Both the position numbers and the translations under genes were made by a program. A DNA stretch of 64,000 nucleotides, from positions 41,969 to 105,968 of the forward strand of contig CAIZRK010000013.1 in assembly GCA_903935355.1 (NCBI GenBank), written 5' to 3'. This document shows, one piece after another, positions 27,904 through 37,782 of the stretch; the stretch's first letter is position 1; each line of letters begins with the position of its first letter. The DNA comes from an uncultured beta proteobacterium. Its GTDB lineage: Bacteria > Pseudomonadota > Gammaproteobacteria > Burkholderiales > Burkholderiaceae. The notes under the pieces are model-generated. The model saw nothing but the letters and a program-made list of their open reading frames with translations, was not told the DNA's origin and searched no databases.

Positions 27904-27977
27904 GGAATCCACCTATGTTTTAAGTGGAGGAGACACTGGGAGGTAAATCAAGGTCTTCTATAAGACTGACTACCAAT
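27875..27977 (-). ncRNA. Candidate small RNA with anti-Shine-Dalgarno motif
   Basis: The minus strand shows a complete transcription unit of about 100 nt without an ORF. A promoter (TTGCAT at 28008-28013, 18-bp spacer, TAGAAT at 27984-27989) predicts a start near 27977. The RNA would form a 5-bp hairpin (GUCUU-AUAG-AAGAC), then an unpaired C-rich stretch containing ACCUCCCAGUGUCUCCUCC (complement of 27926-27944), then a weak 5-bp hairpin (UCCAC/GUGGA), and end in a 9-bp terminator hairpin (27881-27903) with a run of U. The layout resembles trans-acting sRNAs that pair with ribosome-binding sites. The alternative is an attenuated leader of rplM, which lies downstream on the same strand. Confidence 0.55.
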
Positions 27978-27983
27978 AGGGTT

Positions 27984-28013
27984 ATTCTACACACAAAATA
28001 TGGTGCAATGCAA
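27984..28013 (-). promoter_or_regulatory. Sigma-70 promoter of the candidate sRNA
   Basis: Minus-strand TTGCAT (28008-28013) and TAGAAT (27984-27989) with an 18-bp spacer. The -35 region contains TGCATTGCA, a TGCA repeat reminiscent of PhaR-type operator sequences in other Burkholderiales, but this resemblance is only suggestive. Confidence 0.55.
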
Positions 28014-28123
28014 GAAAATTGACCAAAATCAAGTTATTGATGTTTTTTAACCAAAGCAAACTGCCTTATAAATTGATAAACTATTGATATTATTGGTAAT
28101 TTATTAAATTAGAGGTGATGAAG

Positions 28124-28546
28124 ATGGAATGTCGAGTTTCATGGTTGGGCACTGATGGGATGGCTTTTTCCGCAGAAACTGGGAGTGGTCACCTCATAAA
28201 CATGGATGGTGCCCCAGAGGCAGGTGGCAGAAACTTAGCCCCAAGGCCAATGGAACTCCTTTTGGCCGGTGCTGGAGGTTGCTCGGCCTTTGATGTGGTT
28301 TTAATCCTACAAAGGTCTAGGCAGGCTATTAGTGGCTGCAATGTCACTCTCCAGGCAGAAAGGGCTAATGAGGACCCTAAGGTATTTACTAAGATCCATT
28401 TACATTTTCAGGTCAAGGGGAAAGACCTTGATCAAGCTAAAGTAGATCGTGCCGTAAAGCTGTCCCATGAAAAATACTGCTCAGCCACCAACATGCTCGC
28501 AAAAACTGCAGAGCTGACCTACAGCATTGAAGTGATTGCAGAATAA
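28124..28546 (+). CDS. OsmC/YhfA-like family protein
   Basis: OsmC-family proteins reduce organic hydroperoxides or belong to the less understood YhfA branch. The sequence has the family pattern RPMELLLAGAGGCSAFDV with the first conserved cysteine, and HEKYCSATNML with the second. The ATG at 28124 (MECRVSW) is preferred because AGAGGTGAT lies at the correct distance; a GTG at 28115 and an ATG at 28118 are in the same frame. Length of about 140 aa fits the YhfA-type subgroup. It stands alone and its stop is only 4 bp from the 3' end of rnpB on the other strand. Confidence 0.85.
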   Translation: MECRVSWLGTDGMAFSAETGSGHLINMDGAPEAGGRNLAPRPMELLLAGAGGCSAFDVVLILQRSRQAISGCNVTLQAERANEDPKVFTKIHLHFQVKGKDLDQAKVDRAVKLSHEKYCSATNMLAKTAELTYSIEVIAE

Positions 28547-28550
28547 GTGC

Positions 28551-28853
28551 AGAGTCAATCGATAAGCCGGATTCTGTCGCCCAGATTTGCATCTAGGGGC
28601 AATCATTCCTCTAGGCCGGCAGTTACCTGACGGCTCAAGCTCCCTACCCGCAGACTCAGCGGGTCGCCTCATCGTCTGCTTACTTGGGATTGCTCCAGGT
28701 GGAGGTTACCGCGTTTCACCGTAACTAAATACGCTCGTCTCTGTGGCCCTATTCCTCACGTTGCCGTGGATGGCCGTTAGCCATCACCCTACCCTATGGA
28801 GTCCGGACTTTCCTCCCCCTCAATAAAGAGGCGGCGATTGCCCAATTGACTCT
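28551..28853 (-). ncRNA. rnpB: RNase P RNA, bacterial type A
   Basis: The minus strand gives the catalytic RNA that processes tRNA 5' ends. The P4 strand and flanks are plain (GAGGAAAGTCCGGACTCC), with the 3'-end signature ACAGAATCCGGCTTATCG. The 5' and 3' ends pair (AGTCAATTG and CGATTGACT). A -10 element TAGACT (28862-28867) is correctly placed for a start near 28854. Length of about 303 nt is compact compared with E. coli (377 nt). The 375-bp gap between the OsmC-like gene and pyrC is filled by this gene. Confidence 0.96.
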
Positions 28854-28921
28854 GCGAACCAAGTCTAACGCAGTCGCAGAAATTTGGCTTGAAAAAAGGG
28901 TTTTAAGACTGTAATAGGGAG

Positions 28922-29980
28922 TTAGTCAAGAGACCAAGCAATCGTCTGACCGGCACGTAGCGGCACAATTGTGGAATCACCTAAAGGCAACTCCATCGGA
29001 ATCTTTTGAGGGCGCTTTACTAATGTAATTTTTTTAGAATTACGTGGCAAGGAATAAAAATCAGGCCCAAAGAAACTCGCAAAACCCTCTAATTTATCCA
29101 ACTTACCCACACTCTCAAATGCCTCAGCATATAAACCCAAGGCATTAAACGCGCTATAACATCCAGCACACCCACACGCAGTTTCTTTAGCGCCCTTGGA
29201 GTGAGGCGCACTATCGGTACCCAAGAAGAAACGGGGATTGCCACTACTAGCTACCTCTAGCAAAGCCACTCGATGCTTTTCACGCTTGAGTACTGGCAAA
29301 CAATAATGATGTGGACGAATACCCCCAGCAAAAATGGCATTGCGATTCATCAGCAAATGTTGTGGGGTTATGGTTGCTGCTAAAGTATTTTTTCCACCAG
29401 TAGCAGCATCACGAACATAGTGAGCAGCTTGTAAGGTAGTAATGTGTTCAAACACCACCTTCAGTTCTGGAAAATATTTACGAAGCGGCTCAAGAACTTG
29501 ATCAATAAAAACAGCTTCACGGTCAAAAATATCTACTTCAGGATGTGTGACTTCACCATGTACTAAAAGCGGCATACCTACCGCTTGCATTGCTTCTAAG
29601 ACGGCATAGCAATGTTTGATATCACTTACACCAGAGTCACTATTGGTAGTTGCGCCTGCTGGGTATAGCTTAAATGCGGCAATACCAGCGGCCTTAGCTT
29701 TACTTACCTCTTGGACACAAGTATTGTCAGTCAAATATAAAGTCATTAAAGGCGTGAAGTGATCTACACCAAGGGCGCTCAATTGCGCCTGAATACGGGC
29801 GTGATACGCAGTAGCCAAATCCACTGTAGTAATCGGGGGATTTAAATTGGGCATGATGATGGCACGGGCAAACTGACGCGCTGTATCTCTTAAAACATCC
29901 TTCATTATTTCGCCATCCCGAATATGCAGATGCCAGTCATCTGGCTCAATCAATTGAATTTGGGTAGGGCTAGTAGGCAT
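28922..29980 (-). CDS. pyrC: Dihydroorotase
   Basis: PyrC cyclises carbamoyl-aspartate in pyrimidine synthesis. It is the class II E. coli-like type of 352 aa. Metal ligands His17 and His19 are in [10 protein letters not shown], and the carboxylated lysine is in [17 protein letters not shown]. Further ligand regions are [15 protein letters not shown] and [15 protein letters not shown]. It begins a block of minus-strand metabolic genes and lies 30 bp after the glycerate kinase gene. Confidence 0.96.
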   Translation of the reverse strand: MPTSPTQIQLIEPDDWHLHIRDGEIMKDVLRDTARQFARAIIMPNLNPPITTVDLATAYHARIQAQLSALGVDHFTPLMTLYLTDNTCVQEVSKAKAAGIAAFKLYPAGATTNSDSGVSDIKHCYAVLEAMQAVGMPLLVHGEVTHPEVDIFDREAVFIDQVLEPLRKYFPELKVVFEHITTLQAAHYVRDAATGGKNTLAATITPQHLLMNRNAIFAGGIRPHHYCLPVLKREKHRVALLEVASSGNPRFFLGTDSAPHSKGAKETACGCAGCYSAFNALGLYAEAFESVGKLDKLEGFASFFGPDFYSLPRNSKKITLVKRPQKIPMELPLGDSTIVPLRAGQTIAWSLD

Positions 29981-30010
29981 AGATTTTTTAATCAGTATTA
30001 ACAGTACGCA

Positions 30011-31333
30011 TTATTTAAGCAAGATGATACGAAAATCATTCACATTTGTCAGTGTAGGACCAGTTTCCACTAATCCGCCTAATTGCGCAAAGAATCCATA
30101 GCAATCATGAGCGGCTAGGAAGTTAGTAGGACTCAAACCCATGGCATTTACTATTTGCCGAGATTGAGGTGTAAACCAGGCACCTGCATTCTTTTCGCTT
30201 CCATCAATACCATCCGTATCAGCGGCTAAGGCAGATAAATGGACCATGTTTTCTGTCGCTAAAAATAAAGCGAGTAGATATTCACTACAGCGTCCACCAT
30301 GACCATCAATCCCCAAGGGTAAAGTAACCGTGCACTCTCCACCAGAAATCAAGGCGAGTGGTTTACCGATCTGCCCCCTTTGTTCATACTCTAGGGATAG
30401 CGCTGCCTGCTCAACCCCTACTGCTTGTGCCTCACCGGTGATAGTATCGCCCAAAATAATCGGGTCATAGCCTTGGCTACGAACATACTCTGCCGCGGCC
30501 TCAAGACTTTTATAGGCAGTAGCAATGACATGGTTGTTAACTTGAGCCTGAACTAGATCAGATTCTTTTAAAGTTTCTGGGATGTTTCCCGCTACTCCTT
30601 GATTAAGATGATTTAATACTGCTGCTGGAATAGATTCTTGGCCTAAACGGTACTTTGACAAAATATCGACAGCATCTTGATAGGTAGAGTAATCTGCCGC
30701 GCAAGGACCGCTAGCAATATCGGCTGGTAAATCGCCCGTAACATCAGAGATGAGCAAGGCCTCAACCCGCGCACCACATGCAATAGCCACCCTAGCTAAA
30801 TTACCACCCAAGATTGCTGATAAATGCTTGCGTACCACATTCATTTCTTCAATTGGGGCGCCACTTCGTAAAAGTGCCTCTGTCGTTTGACGCATATCTT
30901 CGATACTGATATTGGCCTGTGGCAAAGTGAGCAAACTCGAACCGCCTCCAGAAATTAGGGCAATTAACACGTCACCTGGCTCAAGCTCATGAATGCGCTC
31001 AAAAATCATTTTGGCCCCATTCATACCTGCTTGATCTGGTACAGGGTGTCCCGCCTCAATAATTTGTATATGACTCGTTGGAGAATGGTGGCCATAGCGA
31101 GTGAGAACCACGCCATCTAATTTGACGTGTGGCCAATGTACTTTGGCATATCCCTCTAAAGCATTAGCCATAGATGCGCTCGCCTTACCTGCACCCACCA
31201 CTAAACATTTCCCCACTGGCTCATGTCCTGCACGAAAGATTTTAGCGAGATGCTCTGGGACTATTTTTTGAGGATCGGCAACCGCCACTGCTGCAGCAAA
31301 AGCACTTTTCAGAATATTTTCTTGCTTACTCAT
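30011..31333 (-). CDS. Glycerate 2-kinase, MOFRL family
   Basis: This enzyme phosphorylates D-glycerate to 2-phosphoglycerate, the exit of glyoxylate/hydroxypyruvate metabolism. An N-terminal DUF4147 domain (about residues 10-240) has KCLVVGAGKASASMA and LIALISGGGSSLLTLP. The C-terminal MOFRL domain (about 320-430) has LISGGECTVTLP and AADTDGIDGSEKNAGA. Length of 440 aa is normal. Names in use are gckA and ttuD; I cannot choose between them from sequence. It lies 9 bp after the ABC transporter gene on the same strand. Confidence 0.9.
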   Translation of the reverse strand: MSKQENILKSAFAAAVAVADPQKIVPEHLAKIFRAGHEPVGKCLVVGAGKASASMANALEGYAKVHWPHVKLDGVVLTRYGHHSPTSHIQIIEAGHPVPDQAGMNGAKMIFERIHELEPGDVLIALISGGGSSLLTLPQANISIEDMRQTTEALLRSGAPIEEMNVVRKHLSAILGGNLARVAIACGARVEALLISDVTGDLPADIASGPCAADYSTYQDAVDILSKYRLGQESIPAAVLNHLNQGVAGNIPETLKESDLVQAQVNNHVIATAYKSLEAAAEYVRSQGYDPIILGDTITGEAQAVGVEQAALSLEYEQRGQIGKPLALISGGECTVTLPLGIDGHGGRCSEYLLALFLATENMVHLSALAADTDGIDGSEKNAGAWFTPQSRQIVNAMGLSPTNFLAAHDCYGFFAQLGGLVETGPTLTNVNDFRIILLK

Positions 31334-31342
31334 TAAGCTATT

Positions 31343-33166
31343 TTAATCAAGTGCAGCACGTTCTTGCATTTGCCACATTTCTGCATAACGACCATTAATC
31401 GCCAATAGCTCAAGGTGCGTACCGCGCTCTACTATCTGTCCATGGTCCATGACCAAAATCTGGTCGGCATGAATAATAGTAGAAAGGCGATGAGCAATAA
31501 TTAGGGTTGTGCGATTTTTTGCTAGGCAGAGCAGCTCTTCCTGAAATGCGCGCTCTGTTTTAGAGTCAAGAGCTGAAGTGGCTTCATCAAAAATCAGCAT
31601 GGCAGGCTTCTTGAGCAATGTTCGCGCAATGGCAACCCTTTGCTTTTCACCACCAGATAACTTTAAGCCACGCTCACCTACTTGCGTCTCATAACCTTCA
31701 GGAAGATGACGAATAAATCGATCAATTTGAGCGGCACGGGCAGCCTCATGAACCTCTTTGATAGAGGCATTAGGATCACCATAGGCAATGTTATAGCCAA
31801 TAGTGTCATTAAATAACACTGTATCTTGAGGAACAATGCCTATCGCTTTGCGCAAACTAGCCTGCGTTACGTCTTGAATGTTTTGCCCATCAATCAAGAT
31901 CTTTCCCAACTGGACATCGTAAAAACGGAACAGCAACCGAGCTAACGTGCTTTTACCAGCACCACTTTGTCCCACCACAGCAGTAATGGTTCCAGCGGGA
32001 ATATTAAAACTGACATCTTTTAGTATTTCACGCTTAGCATCGTAATGGAATGAAACCTGTTCAAAACGCACATCTGGGCCATGGCCCTGGTTATCTATCT
32101 GCAATGCCTGAGCGGTGGGAGAGTCGGCGATTTCTTTATCGGTATTAAGCAGAGCAAACATTCGATCCATGTCGGTTAAAGACTGCTTAATCTCCCGATA
32201 AATCACCCCCAGAAAATTGAGGGGGATATAAAGCTGAATCATCAAGGTATTGACCAAGACTAGGTCACCTAGAGTCATAGTTCCGTCTACAACGCCGAGA
32301 GTAGCGCGCCATAAGATCAATACCAGACCGATGGCAATGATAGTTTGCTGCCCTAGATTAAGTAAAGCTAAGGATTTTTGTGATTTCACTGCAGCCACTT
32401 GATAGCGCGCAAGATTCTCATCATAGCGTCCAGCCTCAAAAGCCTCATTGCTAAAATACTTGACGGTCTCGAAATTTAATAAGGAATCAATTGCCTTTTG
32501 ATTCGCTTTTGAATCCATGTCGTTCATAGTGCGACGAAAGTGGGTGCGCCACTCAGTCACAATAACTGTAAAACCAATATATAAAACTAAGGCGGCAAAA
32601 GTAATAGCTGCAAACCAAATATCGTATGAATAAGCCAAGTATCCCAGTACCAAGCAAAACTCAATTAAAGTGGGTAGGATGCTGTAGAGCGAATAAGAAA
32701 TTAAAGACTGGATACCGCGAGTACCCCTCTCAATGTCTCTGCTCACTCCACCAGTTTGCCTGGCTAGATGAAAGCTAAGCGCAAGAGAATGCAAATGTTC
32801 AAAAACCTGCAAGGCAACCTTACGTACTGCATTTTGGGTAACGCGTGCAAATAAGGATTCTCGTAATTCGGTAAAAAGAGATGCAGAAATTCTTAATAAA
32901 CCGTAGGCAAGAATTAAACTAGCTGGCACAGCGAGTAAAGCTTGGGGAGAATTAACTTTAATATTTAAGGTATCAATCAACTCTTTCATCAAGATTGGTA
33001 TACCTAGATTGGCAACTTTTGCCGCAACTAAACAACTTAGCGCTATTGCAACCCTAAATTTATATTCGAGCAGATAAGGCAGTAAATCACGAATGACTTT
33101 CCAGTCATTACTCTGCGAGTGTTTTGAATCTGCTCCTTGATGGTGGTGCCCCGATGAATGCCTCAT
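31343..33166 (-). CDS. Atm1-like ABC exporter, fused permease and ATPase
   Basis: This half-transporter would work as a homodimer in the inner membrane. An N-terminal His-rich stretch (HSSGHHHQG) precedes six transmembrane helices (about residues 30-330), followed by an ATPase domain with Walker A GQSGAGKST, signature LSGGEKQR and Walker B MLIFDEATSALD. The permease part resembles the Atm1/HMT1 family, which exports glutathione-linked sulfur or metal species, through segments such as VTEWRTHFRRTMNDMDSKAN and LNFETVKYFSNE. Length of 607 aa fits. The substrate cannot be read from sequence. Confidence 0.87.
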   Translation of the reverse strand: MRHSSGHHHQGADSKHSQSNDWKVIRDLLPYLLEYKFRVAIALSCLVAAKVANLGIPILMKELIDTLNIKVNSPQALLAVPASLILAYGLLRISASLFTELRESLFARVTQNAVRKVALQVFEHLHSLALSFHLARQTGGVSRDIERGTRGIQSLISYSLYSILPTLIEFCLVLGYLAYSYDIWFAAITFAALVLYIGFTVIVTEWRTHFRRTMNDMDSKANQKAIDSLLNFETVKYFSNEAFEAGRYDENLARYQVAAVKSQKSLALLNLGQQTIIAIGLVLILWRATLGVVDGTMTLGDLVLVNTLMIQLYIPLNFLGVIYREIKQSLTDMDRMFALLNTDKEIADSPTAQALQIDNQGHGPDVRFEQVSFHYDAKREILKDVSFNIPAGTITAVVGQSGAGKSTLARLLFRFYDVQLGKILIDGQNIQDVTQASLRKAIGIVPQDTVLFNDTIGYNIAYGDPNASIKEVHEAARAAQIDRFIRHLPEGYETQVGERGLKLSGGEKQRVAIARTLLKKPAMLIFDEATSALDSKTERAFQEELLCLAKNRTTLIIAHRLSTIIHADQILVMDHGQIVERGTHLELLAINGRYAEMWQMQERAALD

Positions 33167-33193
33167 CGTTCTATCTTAGTCACTTATCTAGTG

Positions 33194-33634
33194 CTACGCA
33201 CAAAACAATTGCAAAATAGCCTGGCCGTTGCTTGGAGAAAAACATTTCTCGGCTGCTTGGGCATAAGGTAGCCATTGATAGGCAACATGCTCTCTTGGGG
33301 CCAATATAATTGAGGTTTCATTGGGGACCTCTAAAGAAAACCAGTGTTCAACATTCTTGAGCACTCCAAGAGCATAACGGTGGCGCCACTCCGGATAAAT
33401 TGGGTATTCTATTTGATGGTGCATGTTTCTCAAGGCGCTAGCTGGCAAAGATGAAACTAAAATACCCGTCTCTTCCAATACTTCACGGGCAGCAGCAATC
33501 ACCAACTCTTCATCGAGCGCATCAAGACTACCGGTGACAGATTGCCAAAAACCGGCTTTATCTGCCCTCTCTATCAGCAAGATATCCCCATTTGATTTGT
33601 AGATTATTACTAAAACAGAAATCGGGATTTTCAA
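33194..33634 (-). CDS. nudB: Dihydroneopterin triphosphate diphosphatase
   Basis: NudB removes pyrophosphate from dihydroneopterin triphosphate in folate synthesis. The Nudix box is GSLDALDEELVIAAAREVLE plus ETGI, with one extra residue between the glycine and first glutamate compared with the textbook pattern. WQSVTGS and the N-terminal IPISVLVIIY agree with E. coli NudB. The only suitable start is a TTG at 33634; no in-frame ATG lies upstream. It follows aspS by 25 bp on the same strand, the usual Burkholderiales aspS-nudB link. Confidence 0.88.
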   Translation of the reverse strand: MKIPISVLVIIYKSNGDILLIERADKAGFWQSVTGSLDALDEELVIAAAREVLEETGILVSSLPASALRNMHHQIEYPIYPEWRHRYALGVLKNVEHWFSLEVPNETSIILAPREHVAYQWLPYAQAAEKCFSPSNGQAILQLFCA

Positions 33635-33659
33635 GATACTTTTTAAGTGCTGACCTAAA

Positions 33660-35459
33660 TTAAGCAGCAGAGGCCGCTTGGCGCAAACGAATATGTAACT
33701 CTTTTAACTGACGCTCATCTACTGGGCTAGGCGCTTGAGTTAACAAGCACTGAGCACGTTGTGTTTTAGGGAAGGCAATCACATCGCGAATCGATTCAGC
33801 CCCAGTCATCATCGTGACAATGCGGTCCAAACCAAAGGCAATCCCACCATGTGGAGGAGCCCCATACTGTAGAGCATCTAATAAGAAACCAAACTTCGCT
33901 TGAGCCTCTTTTGCATCAATTTTCAACGCACGGAATACTTGACTTTGGATAGCCTCCTGATGAATACGCACCGAACCGCCTCCGATCTCACTACCATTGA
34001 GCACCATGTCATAGGCCTTTGCCAAGCATTTGCCTGGATCAGACTGTAGATACTGCATATGCTCGTCTTTAGGGCTCGTAAAGGGATGATGGCAAGCAAC
34101 CCAACGCGCTTCTGCCTCGTCGTAATCAAACATGGGGAAATCTACTACCCACAGTGGTTTCCAGCCTTCAGTAAAGAGACCATGCTCTTTACCCCATGCA
34201 GAGTGCCCAATCTTCAAGCGCAAATTGCCCATTGCATCATTGGCTATTTTTTCTTTATCAGCGCCAAAGAAAATAATATCGCCATCTTTAGCGCCAGTAC
34301 GTTTTAAGATGCCCTCAACAGCAGCATCATGCAAGTTCTTTACGATGGGTGACTGTAGGCCATTGCGACCTTGCGCAACAGAATTCACCTTAATCCATGC
34401 CAGGCCTTTGGCGCCATAGATGCCAACAAAATGGGTGTAATCCTCAATTTCACTACGGCTAATCTGGGCGCCACCAGGTACACATAAACCGACTACGCGA
34501 CCACCATCTTGGGTTGCTGCACCAGAAAATACTTTGAAATCCACATCCTTCATTAAGTCGGTGAGCTCGGTAAATTCGAAGTTCACTCGAAGATCAGGCT
34601 TATCTGAACCAAAGCGAGCCATCCCTTCGGAATAAGGCATCGTTGGAAATGGCTGTGGCAACTCTACATTCATAGTGGTCTTGAAAATATGACGAATCAT
34701 ATTTTCAAAGAGCTCACGAATCTCTATCTCATCTAGGAAGGCAGTTTCACAGTCAATTTGGGTAAATTCTGGTTGGCGATCTGCGCGTAAATCTTCATCA
34801 CGAAAACACTTGGTAATTTGGTAATAACGATCAAATCCAGCCACCATTAATAGTTGCTTGAACAACTGGGGGGATTGTGGCAAAGCAAAGAATTGGCCGT
34901 CATGCACACGGGAAGGTACTAAATAATCGCGCGCACCTTCTGGGGTGCTCTTCGTGAGCATCGGTGTTTCAATATCGATAAAGCCTGCTGCATCTAAATA
35001 CCGACGGCATTCCATCGCAACGTTGTAACGCAAACGCAGATTTTTCTGCATCTGCGGACGACGTAAGTCCAAGACACGATGAGTTAAGCGCGTAGTCTCA
35101 GATAAATTATCATCGTCCAATTGAAACGGAGGTGTAATGGAAGCATTAAGAATCACCATACTATGGCAGAGTACTTCTACTTTACCGCTCACGAGATCAT
35201 TGTTCTCAGTGCCAGCAGGACGCGCACGCACCAAACCTTTAATCTGCACACAAAACTCATTACGCACTTGCTCAGCTAATGCAAACATTTCTGGGCGATC
35301 TGGATCACAAACCACTTGCACAAAACCTTGGTGATCGCGTAAGTCAATAAAAATCACGCCTCCATGGTCACGGCGGCGGTTAACCCATCCAGAAAGAGTC
35401 ACTTCTGTACCAATCAGTAAATCCGTTACCTGACCGCAGGTATGGCTTCGCATCGACAT
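33660..35459 (-). CDS. aspS: Aspartate--tRNA(Asp/Asn) ligase
   Basis: AspS charges tRNA-Asp and, in bacteria lacking AsnRS, also tRNA-Asn. The N-terminal OB-fold anticodon-binding domain ([20 protein letters not shown]) precedes the class II catalytic core with motif 2 [18 protein letters not shown] and motif 3 [15 protein letters not shown], with the bacterial GAD insert between. Length of 599 aa is normal. Betaproteobacteria usually have the non-discriminating form; the window does not show whether asnS is absent. Confidence 0.97.
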   Translation of the reverse strand: MSMRSHTCGQVTDLLIGTEVTLSGWVNRRRDHGGVIFIDLRDHQGFVQVVCDPDRPEMFALAEQVRNEFCVQIKGLVRARPAGTENNDLVSGKVEVLCHSMVILNASITPPFQLDDDNLSETTRLTHRVLDLRRPQMQKNLRLRYNVAMECRRYLDAAGFIDIETPMLTKSTPEGARDYLVPSRVHDGQFFALPQSPQLFKQLLMVAGFDRYYQITKCFRDEDLRADRQPEFTQIDCETAFLDEIEIRELFENMIRHIFKTTMNVELPQPFPTMPYSEGMARFGSDKPDLRVNFEFTELTDLMKDVDFKVFSGAATQDGGRVVGLCVPGGAQISRSEIEDYTHFVGIYGAKGLAWIKVNSVAQGRNGLQSPIVKNLHDAAVEGILKRTGAKDGDIIFFGADKEKIANDAMGNLRLKIGHSAWGKEHGLFTEGWKPLWVVDFPMFDYDEAEARWVACHHPFTSPKDEHMQYLQSDPGKCLAKAYDMVLNGSEIGGGSVRIHQEAIQSQVFRALKIDAKEAQAKFGFLLDALQYGAPPHGGIAFGLDRIVTMMTGAESIRDVIAFPKTQRAQCLLTQAPSPVDERQLKELHIRLRQAASAA

Positions 35460-35468
35460 AACTATTTC

Positions 35469-36128
35469 CTATGAATCAAAATGATGTGGTGACTGTAGAG
35501 CAGTCAAACCAGTTGGGCTTGTAGGGGGCACAGACCCCATAGAGACAATGTGTTTGAGCGCTTCTTCAACACTCATATCTAATTCAATTGTTTGAGCGCG
35601 TGGCACGATCATAAAAAAGCCAGAGGTTGGGTTTGGGGTGGTTGGTAAGAATACATTGACGTAATCTTCGCCCAATTTTGCCGTCACTTCCTTAGCGGGT
35701 ATGCCCGTCTGAAATGCAATGACCCAAGAATCCGCATGAGGATAACGAATCAAGAGTGCTTTACTGAACGCTTGGCCACTCCCAGAAAATAAGGTGGATG
35801 AAACTTGTTGCACACTGGAATAGATAGATCGAACGATGGGAATGCGTCCCATCAGTCCATCCCACACCTTCATCCACCATTGTCCAGCATAGCTAATGGC
35901 TAGCAGGCCAGTAAGCATGATGACTAGCACCACAATCAAGATTCCGACCCCAGGTAATTCACGGAAATGCTGCAAATCTGCGCCAAACTGGCTTGGGAAT
36001 ACGGCAATAATGGCATGCATTACTGAGCCAAAAACACCATCGAGCAAACCTAGCCCCCACGCAATCACCCAGATAGTGATTGACATTGGAGCCCAAACCA
36101 GAATGCCAGCGATAAAGTATTTTTTCAT
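35469..36128 (-). CDS. DUF502 family membrane protein
   Basis: A protein of unknown function with two transmembrane helices (about residues 5-30 and 58-82) and a conserved soluble part. The DUF502 pattern GLMGRIPIVRSIYSSVQQV is clear, followed by ALLIRYPHADSWVIAFQTG and FLPTTPNPTSGFFMIVPR. Length of 219 aa is typical. It sits between ubiB and aspS, a linkage common in Burkholderiales, and may share a transcript with aspS since only 9 bp separate them. Confidence 0.9.
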   Translation of the reverse strand: MKKYFIAGILVWAPMSITIWVIAWGLGLLDGVFGSVMHAIIAVFPSQFGADLQHFRELPGVGILIVVLVIMLTGLLAISYAGQWWMKVWDGLMGRIPIVRSIYSSVQQVSSTLFSGSGQAFSKALLIRYPHADSWVIAFQTGIPAKEVTAKLGEDYVNVFLPTTPNPTSGFFMIVPRAQTIELDMSVEEALKHIVSMGSVPPTSPTGLTALQSPHHFDS

Positions 36129-36186
36129 GTGTTTATGTTGTGTCTAACGAGCTATTTTAGCGGTATAGACCCAGAACAGAGAAAGA

Positions 36187-37779
36187 CTAATAAATGCCCA
36201 GCCCAATAATCAACATTCCTGCCAGAAAACCCCCTGCAAACAGTAATGCCCCTACTAAGAGCCGGTGAGTGCTTCTTTCCTCTTGCAAAAGAGCTTTTAA
36301 GACCTCCAGCTCCCGATTTTGCTCTTTTTTCTGGCCATAAGCTTGGCCATGAGCCAAGCTATCTGCTATTAGACGAGGTAAAGTCGGTATTATTTTTGCC
36401 CACGACGGTGCTTCAGCCTTAAGTCCATCAATTAGTCCACGCCATCCTAATTGCTGACTTATCCACTTTTCTAGAATTGGTTTGGCAGTTTTCCAAAGAT
36501 CTAGATCCGGATCTAACTGACGAGCAAGCCCTTCAACATTTAATAATGTCTTTTGTAGCAAGGTGAGTTGAGGCTGAATCTCTACCTTAAAACGACGGGA
36601 GGTTTGGAATAGGCGCATTAAAACTAGACCCAAAGAAATTTCTTTAAGAGGACGATCAAAATAGGGCTCACATACCGAACGCACTGCACCCTCTAATTCT
36701 TCTACTCGAGTATTTGCAGGAACCCAACCAGATTCAATATGGAGCTGGGCAACCCGACGGTAATCTCGGTTAAAGAAAGCGAGAAAATTAAGGGCCAAAT
36801 AATTTTTGTCTGTCTCGCTCAAGGCGCCAACAATTCCAAAATCAAGAGAGATGAAGCGGCCAAAAGTCTGTGGCTCAAGACTAATCATGATATTTCCTGG
36901 ATGCATATCTGCATGGAAAAATCCGTACTCAAATACTTGTGTAAAAAATATTTCTACGCCATCTGCTGCCAGTTTTTTAAAATCTACCCCGGCTGCACGC
37001 AACTCTTCATAGCGCCCAATAGAGATGCCATACATCCTCTCCATCACAATGACATTGGTATGACATAGATCCCAATACATCTCTGGAATCATGAGTTTCT
37101 TGGAATCTACAAAATAGCGACGTAACTGACTAGCATTAGCCGCTTCTCGCATGAGATCTAATTCGTCATGCAAATAGGTATCGAACTCGGCAACGTTTTC
37201 ACGGGGCTTTAAACGTCGACCATCTTCAGATAATTTTTCAATTATTTTGGCCAAGTCATACATTAAAGCAATGTCACCTTCAATCACTGGAAGGATGCCA
37301 GGTCGTAAAACTTTAATTGCTACTGCGCGCTGATCCCATTCAGGATGTTTTGCTGTAACCCGTAAAACACCAAAGTGGACCTGCGCTACAGATGCACTAG
37401 CTACAGGAGTGGCATCAAAGCTGATAAAGACATCTTCAATTGACTGCCCAAGGGCTTTTTCAATTAAACGGCGTGATTCCTCATTGGAAAAAGGGGGCAC
37501 CCGATCTTGAAGCTTTGCCAACTCATTTGCAATATCTTCTGGCAAGAGATCGCGACGCGTAGAAAGGACCTGACCAAACTTGACGAAAATTGGTCCTAGC
37601 GCCTCTAAGGTCAAACGAATGCGATCCCCTCGAGGTAAATCAGAGTTAGGCGACATCCAACACAAAATAGATAGAAATCCCCTACGAAATCCTGGCTTTA
37701 AGTTATCGCGCAGCAAGGGCAAAAGACCATAGCGCCAAGCCGTAAAGAAAATAAAAAAGAGGCGAGTTAAACGACGCAC
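36187..37779 (-). CDS. ubiB: Ubiquinone biosynthesis ATPase-like protein UbiB
   Basis: UbiB is an atypical protein-kinase-like ATPase needed for ubiquinone production, possibly by releasing lipid precursors from the membrane. The hallmark KxGQ motif is seen as [17 protein letters not shown], the catalytic region as [13 protein letters not shown], and the metal motif as LDFGIVG. A C-terminal hydrophobic anchor covers about residues 505-530. Length of 530 aa is normal. It starts 3 bp after the ubiJ stop, so ubiJ and ubiB are a tight operon. Confidence 0.95.
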   Translation of the reverse strand: MRRLTRLFFIFFTAWRYGLLPLLRDNLKPGFRRGFLSILCWMSPNSDLPRGDRIRLTLEALGPIFVKFGQVLSTRRDLLPEDIANELAKLQDRVPPFSNEESRRLIEKALGQSIEDVFISFDATPVASASVAQVHFGVLRVTAKHPEWDQRAVAIKVLRPGILPVIEGDIALMYDLAKIIEKLSEDGRRLKPRENVAEFDTYLHDELDLMREAANASQLRRYFVDSKKLMIPEMYWDLCHTNVIVMERMYGISIGRYEELRAAGVDFKKLAADGVEIFFTQVFEYGFFHADMHPGNIMISLEPQTFGRFISLDFGIVGALSETDKNYLALNFLAFFNRDYRRVAQLHIESGWVPANTRVEELEGAVRSVCEPYFDRPLKEISLGLVLMRLFQTSRRFKVEIQPQLTLLQKTLLNVEGLARQLDPDLDLWKTAKPILEKWISQQLGWRGLIDGLKAEAPSWAKIIPTLPRLIADSLAHGQAYGQKKEQNRELEVLKALLQEERSTHRLLVGALLFAGGFLAGMLIIGLGIY

Positions 37780-37782
37780 GAT

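Noticed and set aside
33194..33634. Altered Nudix box in nudB as evidence of inactivation
   Set aside because: The one-residue insertion keeps the REVLEET core and the first glutamate, and betaproteobacterial NudB proteins, as I recall them, show the same spacing.
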